DNA of 64,000 nt from Motilibacter aurantiacus (GTDB lineage: Bacteria; Actinomycetota; Actinomycetes; Motilibacterales; Motilibacteraceae): assembly GCF_011250645.1 (NCBI RefSeq), contig NZ_JAANNO010000005.1, forward strand, positions 1 through 64,000, written 5' to 3'. The translations under genes and the position numbers were made by a program. The notes under the pieces are model-generated. The model worked only from the letters and a program-made list of their open reading frames with translations. It was not told the DNA's origin and made no database searches. Shown piece after piece: positions 58,587-64,000 of this stretch; the first letter of the stretch is position 1; every line of letters starts with the position of its first letter.

Positions 58587-60053
58587 GTGACGCTCGACCC
58601 GACCGCCGCCCCACCGGACGCGGGGCCGGCGCGCCTCGTCCGCCCGCGGCAGCCACGCGGCCGCGACGCGCTGCGCCGGCTCTGCGGCGGGGCGGTGCAC
58701 CTGCCGGGCGACCCCGGGTACGACGGCGCCCGCCGTCCCTGGAACCTCGCCGTCGACCAGCGGCCGGCCGCCGTCGCGTACCCCGCGGACGCGGGCGAGG
58801 CCGCGGAGGTGCTCCGCGTCGCCGGCCGGCACGGGCTGCGCGTGGCCGTCCAGCGCACCGGACACGGAGCGGCCGCGCTCCCTCCGCTCGACGACGTGGT
58901 GGTGCTGCGCACCGCCGCCATGACGGCCGTGCGGGTGGACCCGGGCCGGCGGCTCGCCCGGGTCGGCGCCGGGGTGCTGTGGGAGGACGTCGTCGCCGCC
59001 GCCGCGCCGCACGGCCTGGTCGGCCTGCACGGGTCGTCCCCGGATGTGGGGGTCGTCGGCTACACCCTGCTCGGCGGCCTCGGCTGGCTGGCGCGCTCGC
59101 ACGGCCTGGCCTGCGGCAGCGTGACCGGCGCGGAGCTCGTCACCGGCGACGGCACGTCGCTCTGGGCGGACGCGGAGACCGAGCCCGAGCTGTTGTGGGC
59201 GCTGCGCGGTGGCGGGGGCGGCTTCGGGGTCGTGACCGCTCTGGAGTTCAGTCTCCACGAGCTCGCCACCGCGTACGCCGGATGGCTGGCCTGGGACCTG
59301 CGTGAGGCCGCACGGGTCGTCCCCGCCTGGGCCGAGTGGGCGCAGGCCGCCCCGGACGAGGTCACGACCGCGCTGCGGCTGCTGCGCCTGCCGGCGTCGC
59401 CGGAGGTGCCCGGGCCGCTGCGCGGGCGCAGCCTGGTCGTGGTCGACGGAGCTGTCACGGGGCCGCCCGAGCGCGCGGGCCGGTCGATCGCGCCGCTACG
59501 CGCGCTCGCCCCCGAGACCGACACGTTCGCCTCCCTGCCCGCCGCCGCCCTGTCCCGGCTGCATGGCGACCCCGGCTGCCCGACCGCCGGCCTGGCCGAG
59601 CACCGGCTGCTGACATCCCTGCCGCCGGCCGCGGTCGAGGCGGTGCTCGCAGTCGCGGGCGCCGGGGCCGGCACGTCCGTCGTCTCCGTCGAGCTGCGCC
59701 AGCTCGGCGGCGCGCTCGACCGGGCCGGGGCCGGCGGTGGCGCCCTGACCGGGCTGCCGGGCGCGTACGCCCTCGTCGCCGTCGCGGCCCCCGGCGACGA
59801 CCCCGCGGGCGCGCGCGCCGCGCTGACCGCCCTGGCAGCGGCCCTCCGCCCGTGGTCGGCGCCCCGGCGCTACGCCGGCTTCGCCGACGCCTCGACCCCC
59901 GCCGCCGCCTGCTGGGACGGGCCGACGCTGAGCCGGCTGCGCGCGGTCCGGGCCGCGACGGACCCGGCGGGGCAGGTCGTCGCCGCACCGGACCTCGATG
60001 GGGCCGGGGACGAGCCGGAGCACGCGGCAACCTCCGGTGCCGCTGTCCCGTAG
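58587..60053 (+). CDS. FAD-linked oxidoreductase (berberine-bridge-like, PCMH type)
   Basis: This 488-residue protein has the PCMH FAD-binding domain: VAYPADAGEAAEVLRVAG, the covalent-FAD His segment VQRTGHGAAAL, GLHGSSPDVGVVGYTLLGGLG and GGGGGFGVVTALEF. The C-terminal BBE segment YAGFAD is followed by SRLRAVRAATDP. A second Cys for bicovalent flavin is not obvious. GTG at 58587 follows GAGGAG. No signal peptide is seen, so it is probably cytoplasmic; the oxidised substrate is unknown. Confidence 0.9.
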   Translation: MTLDPTAAPPDAGPARLVRPRQPRGRDALRRLCGGAVHLPGDPGYDGARRPWNLAVDQRPAAVAYPADAGEAAEVLRVAGRHGLRVAVQRTGHGAAALPPLDDVVVLRTAAMTAVRVDPGRRLARVGAGVLWEDVVAAAAPHGLVGLHGSSPDVGVVGYTLLGGLGWLARSHGLACGSVTGAELVTGDGTSLWADAETEPELLWALRGGGGGFGVVTALEFSLHELATAYAGWLAWDLREAARVVPAWAEWAQAAPDEVTTALRLLRLPASPEVPGPLRGRSLVVVDGAVTGPPERAGRSIAPLRALAPETDTFASLPAAALSRLHGDPGCPTAGLAEHRLLTSLPPAAVEAVLAVAGAGAGTSVVSVELRQLGGALDRAGAGGGALTGLPGAYALVAVAAPGDDPAGARAALTALAAALRPWSAPRRYAGFADASTPAAACWDGPTLSRLRAVRAATDPAGQVVAAPDLDGAGDEPEHAATSGAAVP

Positions 60054-60061
60054 TAGGAGGT

Positions 60062-60613
60062 GTGCACCTGCGAGACCGCGCCCGCGAGGACGCCGACTTC
60101 TCCGATTTCGTCCGCTCGGCGTCCCCCGGGCTGCTGCAGGCGGCCTGGCTGCTCACCGGCGAGCGCGAGGCCGCGCGCGACCTCGTCCAGACGGCGTTCC
60201 TGAAGACGTACGCCGCGTGGCGCCGGGTCCGCACGGACGACGCGTTCGCCTACACCCGTCGGGTGATGGTCAACGCCCATGTGGACCGGTGGCGGCGCAA
60301 GCCGTGGCGGGAGGCACCCAGCCCCGAGCTGCCGGACGCCCCGGCTGCCCGTGACGCCACGGAGGCCGTCGACAGCCGACTCGCGCTGGCCCAGGCGCTC
60401 GGGGCCCTCACCCGGCGCGAGCGTGCCGTCGTGGTGCTGCGCTACTACGCCGACCTCAGCGAGGCCCAGGTCGCCGACGACCTCGGCATCACCCGCGGAA
60501 CCGTGAAGAGCACGTCCTACAAGGCGTTGGCGAAGCTGCGCGTCTCCCCCGCTCTGCGGGTCGACGAGCGCGGCCCCGCGCCTCTCGTGACCGAGCCCAG
60601 CAGGAGGACCTGA
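60062..60613 (+). CDS. SigE-family ECF RNA polymerase sigma factor
   Basis: This 183-residue sigma factor has region 2 (SASPGLLQAAWLLTGEREAARDLVQTAFLKTY, then AYTRRVMVNAHVDRWRRK) and region 4 (LTRRERAVVVLRYYADLSEAQVADDLGI). It is the SigE-like ECF subtype common in Actinobacteria. AGGAGG lies only 1 base before GTG 60062 but 7 bases before CTG 60068, so the true start may be CTG. The stop overlaps the next gene's ATG (TGATG), so sigma factor and membrane protein are coupled. Confidence 0.9.
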   Translation: MHLRDRAREDADFSDFVRSASPGLLQAAWLLTGEREAARDLVQTAFLKTYAAWRRVRTDDAFAYTRRVMVNAHVDRWRRKPWREAPSPELPDAPAARDATEAVDSRLALAQALGALTRRERAVVVLRYYADLSEAQVADDLGITRGTVKSTSYKALAKLRVSPALRVDERGPAPLVTEPSRRT

Positions 60614-61380
60614 TGCGTACCGAGGACGACTTGCGGATGGAGCTGTCATCCCTGCCCCCCGCCTTCGACCTGGGGACATCGGCGGACGAGCTGCTCGCGC
60701 GCGGCCGCCGTCGCCGCCGGGCGGGCCGCACGGCTCTGACGGCGGGAGCCGTCGCCCTTGCCGCGGTCGCCGGGCTGGGCGTCGTGCGCGCCGGCTCGCT
60801 CGGCACCACTGAGCAGGAGCCCATGCCGGGCGCCGGCGGGCCCGCCGCTCCCGGCCTCGCCGCCACCGCGGCGCCGGACGTCACTGCGGACGGCACTGCG
60901 GACGTCCGGGGGCGCCAGGCGATCGGCGCCGTCGTCCGCACCGGTGAGCCGCTGCTGACCGGGGAACGCGTCCTGTGGGTCGCCCCGGTCGACGAGCCGG
61001 CCCTGCCCGACGTCGAGTTCGGCGTCGTCGAGGGCGTGCTGGACACGGCCACCGGCAGGATCAGCCAGGCGACCCTGGCCAACGAGGTGCAGGGCAGCTC
61101 CGACAGCCCCGGCTTCCACGCCACCCAGCTGGTCCAGGACGGCACCGCTGCGTGGCGGCTGTTCGGCTACTTCGTCGGGGACGCCGCCCGGGTCTCGGTC
61201 GTGGTCGACGGCAGGCGTGTGGAGGCCGGCACCTCGCGCTGGAGCGAGGACTCCGGAGTCGTGCTCTGGTGGGCCTCCGGCGCCTCCACGAGCGATCGGC
61301 CGGTCATCGCCGGGCCCACGGCCTACTCCGCGGACGGGAAGGAGCTGCCCGCCGGGCGCAAGGGCGTGAGCGTCGGCTGA
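60613..61380 (+). CDS. Putative sigma-associated membrane protein
   Basis: This 255-residue protein has a short cytoplasmic N-terminus with an Arg-rich stretch, a membrane segment at about 42-62 (TALTAGAVALAAVAGLGVV) and an outer domain with beta-strand pattern. Coupling to the sigma gene suggests an anti-sigma or signal-sensing role, as in many SigE-subfamily pairs, but the zinc-binding HxxxCxxC anti-sigma motif is absent. The role is therefore inference from position. Confidence 0.75.
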   Translation: MRTEDDLRMELSSLPPAFDLGTSADELLARGRRRRRAGRTALTAGAVALAAVAGLGVVRAGSLGTTEQEPMPGAGGPAAPGLAATAAPDVTADGTADVRGRQAIGAVVRTGEPLLTGERVLWVAPVDEPALPDVEFGVVEGVLDTATGRISQATLANEVQGSSDSPGFHATQLVQDGTAAWRLFGYFVGDAARVSVVVDGRRVEAGTSRWSEDSGVVLWWASGASTSDRPVIAGPTAYSADGKELPAGRKGVSVG

Positions 61381-61524
61381 ACGAGGCCGGCCTGGTCGCC
61401 GGCCCCACGGCCGGGTGCCGCGTCGCCGACTGTTCACCCTGGCGAGGGCGGCGACGCGGGAGCCGCGTCGAGCGGCGGGGCATAGGGTTGACGGTCGGCC
61501 CGCACTGCAGGAGGGACTCCGCCG

Positions 61525-62610
61525 ATGCCCTTGCTCCCCGGCCCGCCGCGGATCGTCCGCTCGCACTGGCGCGACCGCGTCGGCTCCGGCGACAGCGCGA
61601 GCGGGCAGCCCGTGGAGCGCGACGCCGTCGTCGACTGCGGTGTCTACGTCGACGGGGAGCGCGAGGGCGGCACCGAGAGCTACCGCGGCGCCCTGGCTCA
61701 CGCCCGCGAGCGGGGCGGGTTCGTCTGGATCGGCCTGCACGAGCCGACGGAGGCCCAGCTGGCCGACATCGCCGAGGAGTTCGGGCTCCACCCGCTGGCG
61801 GTGGAGGACGCCGTCGTGGCGCACCAGCGGCCCAAGCTCGAGCGGTACGAGGGCATGCTCTTCGCGGTCTTCAAGACCGTCCGTTACGTCCCGCACGAGG
61901 CGGTGACGGAGACGAGCCAGATCGTCGAGAGCGGCGAGGTGATGACCTTCATCGGCGACAGCTTCGTCGTCACCGTGCGGCACGGCGAGCACGGCGAGCT
62001 CGGGGAGATCCGGCGACGGCTGGAGAACGACGAGGAGCTGGTACGCCTGGGCCCGATGGCGGTCCTCTACGCCGTGGCGGACCGCATCGTCGACGACTAC
62101 GTGACGGTGACCGAGGCCCTGCAGGACGACGTCGACGAGATCGAGCAGTCGGTGCTGTCGCCGGCGCGCACCCGGGAGATCGAGCGGATCTACCAGCTCA
62201 AGCGCGAGGTCCTCGAGCTCAAGCACGCCGTCGCCCCGCTGGAGCTGCCGCTGCGCATCCTGGTCTCGCAGTTCCCCAAGGGCAAGGGCAGCCTGAAGGC
62301 CTACTTCCGCGACGTGGAGGACCACCTGACCCGCGTCCGCGAGCAGGTGACCGGCTACGACGAGCTGCTGACGTCGATCCTCCAGGTGGCCTTCGCCCAG
62401 GTCCAGATCAACGAGAACGAGGACATGCGCAAGATCTCGGCCTGGGTCGCCATCGCGGCGGTGCCCACGATGGTCGCAGGGATCTACGGCATGAACTTCG
62501 ACCACATGCCCGAGCTGCGGTGGAAGTACGGCTACCCCATGGTGCTGTTCGGCATGGCCTTCGTGTGCGGGATGCTCTACCGCGGGTTCAAGCGGAACCG
62601 CTGGCTCTGA
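61525..62610 (+). CDS. corA: CorA family magnesium/cobalt channel
   Basis: This 361-residue protein has the large helical cytoplasmic domain of CorA and two C-terminal membrane helices. The first ends in the YGMNF selectivity loop (about residue 325) and the second covers MVLFGMAFVCGML. ATG at 61525 follows GGAGGG; TAGGGT at about 61484 is a candidate -10. The 3' end overlaps the convergent metallo-beta-lactamase-fold gene by 23 bp. Confidence 0.95.
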   Translation: MPLLPGPPRIVRSHWRDRVGSGDSASGQPVERDAVVDCGVYVDGEREGGTESYRGALAHARERGGFVWIGLHEPTEAQLADIAEEFGLHPLAVEDAVVAHQRPKLERYEGMLFAVFKTVRYVPHEAVTETSQIVESGEVMTFIGDSFVVTVRHGEHGELGEIRRRLENDEELVRLGPMAVLYAVADRIVDDYVTVTEALQDDVDEIEQSVLSPARTREIERIYQLKREVLELKHAVAPLELPLRILVSQFPKGKGSLKAYFRDVEDHLTRVREQVTGYDELLTSILQVAFAQVQINENEDMRKISAWVAIAAVPTMVAGIYGMNFDHMPELRWKYGYPMVLFGMAFVCGMLYRGFKRNRWL

Positions 62611-63421
62611 GCTGGGCGTAGCCATCGCGCACGGCCGGGCCGACGGCCTCGTCGGGAAACGGCCACCGGCCCGACCCGGCGGCCAGCGCGTCCTGCTCCG
62701 CCACCCCGGCGGCGTGCAGCTCGCGGATCAGCGCCGCCGCTTCCGCCAGCTGCTCGCGCTGGGCCCGGGCGTACGCCGCGTCCACGACCGCTCCGTGCCC
62801 GGGGACGATCACCGCGCCGTCGCCGAGCAACTCGCCCAGCCGGTCCAGGGTGCCCGGCCAGTCGAGCGGGAAGCTGCCCGAGCCGTACATCGGCGGGCCG
62901 GACTCCTCGACGAGGTCGCCGACCAGCCAGGCACCGGCGTCGGGCAGGTGCACCACGAGGTCGTTGTCGGTGTGGCCGCGGCCGAGGTGGAGCAGCTGCA
63001 CCTCCCGCCCGCCGACCTCCAGCACCCGTCGCTCCCCCACCAGCTCCGTCGGCGGGGTGATCACGACCTCCGCCCACTCCTCACGCGGCTGCCTGGCGCC
63101 CGCCGTCCACGCGGCGAGCATCGGCACCTCGTACGCCGCGAGGTGCGCAGGGACGCGCTCGTGGCCGAGGACCGTGGCGGGCGGGGAGAAGCGGGCGTTG
63201 CCGAACGTGTGGTCGTAGTGGGCGTGCGTGTTGACGACCCAGCGCACCGGGGCGTCGCTCAGCTGCCGCAGGTCCCGCAGGAGCTCGTCGGCCTCCCGGT
63301 GGGACGCACGGGTGTCGACGACCAGCAGTCCCTCCGGGGCGCGCACGACGCACACGCTGACGTCGAGCGGGTCGTAGCGACGCCGGAAGAGCTCTTCAGC
63401 GATCTGCTCCCACCCGGGCAC
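62588..63421 (-). CDS. Metallo-beta-lactamase-fold hydrolase
   Basis: This 277-residue protein has the binuclear zinc motif NTHAHYDH (residues about 62-69), then HTDNDLVVHLP, VGDLVEESG and IVPGHGAVV. It could be a thioesterase or lactonase rather than an antibiotic hydrolase; no signal peptide is seen. GTG at 63421. It is 8 bp from the stress-protein gene on the same strand, so the two are probably cotranscribed. Confidence 0.92.
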   Translation of the reverse strand: MPGWEQIAEELFRRRYDPLDVSVCVVRAPEGLLVVDTRASHREADELLRDLRQLSDAPVRWVVNTHAHYDHTFGNARFSPPATVLGHERVPAHLAAYEVPMLAAWTAGARQPREEWAEVVITPPTELVGERRVLEVGGREVQLLHLGRGHTDNDLVVHLPDAGAWLVGDLVEESGPPMYGSGSFPLDWPGTLDRLGELLGDGAVIVPGHGAVVDAAYARAQREQLAEAAALIRELHAAGVAEQDALAAGSGRWPFPDEAVGPAVRDGYAQLRASGSA

Positions 63422-63429
63422 GCCCGCCC

Positions 63430-63906
63430 TCAGCCGCGCAACGAGAGCCTGGCGAGGAGCTCGCGAGCCTGCTCTGCAGTTCGCGAATCGCAGAGCACGT
63501 CATAGCGGCGGGCGACGATCTGGCTGAGCGAGGTGAAGTCGCGGCGGCCGCCGGTCGCGGCGTAGCCGACGAGGCCGAACACCGCTCCGAACAGGGCGCC
63601 CCAGACCGCCCCCAGCAGGATGACGGCGAAGCCGTTGGTGTCGGCGTCGGCGAAGAGCGTGAGCAGCAGGCCGACCAGGAAGCCGAACCAGATGCCACTG
63701 GCGGCGCCCGCAGCCGCCGCCCGGCCGTACGTCAGCCGCCCGGTCACGCGCTCCACCATCTGCAGGTCGCTGCCGACGATGGTGACCCCTTCGACGGGAA
63801 ACTTCTCGTCGGAGAGGAAGTCGACGGCGCGCTGGGCCTCGGCATAGGTCCCGTAGCTGCCGACGGGCAGCCCGGTCGGCGGAAGGGGAAGGGTCGGCTG
63901 GCTCAT
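63430..63906 (-). CDS. General stress protein (17M/YflT-like) with glycine-zipper membrane part
   Basis: This 158-residue protein has an N-terminal YflT/general-stress 17M domain (VGSYGTYAEAQRAVDFLSDE, VTIVGSDL) and two Gly-rich membrane segments (about 67-87 and 90-112). A C-terminal part includes FTSLSQIVARRYDVLCD. ATG at 63906 follows AGGAGG. Same strand as, and upstream of, the metallo-beta-lactamase-fold gene. A role in stress is known for the family only in broad terms. Confidence 0.88.
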   Translation of the reverse strand: MSQPTLPLPPTGLPVGSYGTYAEAQRAVDFLSDEKFPVEGVTIVGSDLQMVERVTGRLTYGRAAAAGAASGIWFGFLVGLLLTLFADADTNGFAVILLGAVWGALFGAVFGLVGYAATGGRRDFTSLSQIVARRYDVLCDSRTAEQARELLARLSLRG

Positions 63907-64000
63907 CGGGCCTCCTGGCTCGTGGGTCTTCCTCCCTCTTTCCCCGTGCGGCCGCGCTACCCCTGTGACGCCCGTCGCCGCTCCGCGTCCCTGCGCCCGG

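Overview
The window is about 64 kb of very GC-rich chromosomal DNA from an actinomycete. Supporting features are the dense GC3-biased genes with many GTG starts, leaderless promoters of the TAnnnT type, a WhiB-family regulator, mycoredoxin, AdnAB, MoeZ, DUF3107 and DUF5679 proteins. From recalled gene order, the left two thirds resembles the Mycobacterium tuberculosis Rv3193c-Rv3211 interval (UPF0182, PDZ/Lon-like protease, DUF2342 metalloprotease, ABC1 kinase, whiB7, uvrD2, mycoredoxin, nudC, adnB/adnA, an MGMT-family gene, moeZ, DUF3107, DEAD-box helicase), with extra genes inserted. There is no 16S gene, so I do not go below class level. I see no insertion sequence, prophage or CRISPR array.

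Layout. 1-0.4 kb: one complete and one window-truncated initiator tRNA gene with a promoter and terminator. 0.3-9.5 kb: UPF0182 membrane protein, PPA1309 protein, PDZ/S16 protease, moaE, an SDR and a DUF2342 metalloprotease coupled to a Nudix gene. 9.6-13.6 kb: YgjP-like peptidase, DUF5679 zinc ribbon, a ThiF-like orphan and an ABC1 kinase. 13.6-15.9 kb: divergent LigD-polymerase and Ku genes (NHEJ). 16.2-19.6 kb: whiB7 with a long attenuated leader encoding a 130-residue upstream ORF, then uvrD2. 19.7-28.8 kb: mycoredoxin, serine hydrolase, flavin reductase, nudC, M20 peptidase, an orphan histidine kinase with a DUF4097 partner, and small enzymes. 28.8-35.4 kb: adnA-adnB helicase-nuclease. 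35.5-43.1 kb: alkyltransferase-like protein, moeZ flanked by small acidic proteins, a MarR/ABC exporter pair with a perfect operator palindrome, DUF3107 and a DEAD-box helicase with no canonical start codon. 43.1-52 kb: phosphoesterase, hydrolase, a decayed secreted glycoside hydrolase, MarC, PHP, Nudix and small membrane proteins. 52-64 kb: a very large BTAD/AAA/LuxR regulator, lipoprotein, amidohydrolase, FAD oxidoreductase, a sigma/membrane-protein pair, CorA, a metallo-beta-lactamase-fold protein and a stress protein.

Functionally the window is a genome-maintenance and stress island: double-strand break processing (AdnAB), end joining (Ku/LigD-POL), UvrD2, an alkyltransferase-like lesion sensor, NudC and mycoredoxin, together with the antibiotic-responsive WhiB7. 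The most interesting regulatory feature is the whiB7 leader: promoter with an AT-rich element, Shine-Dalgarno-preceded upstream ORF ending in a hairpin, and an intrinsic terminator before whiB7. A second theme is leaderless transcription: at about fourteen starts a TAnnnT-like box lies 6-9 nt before the ATG/GTG.
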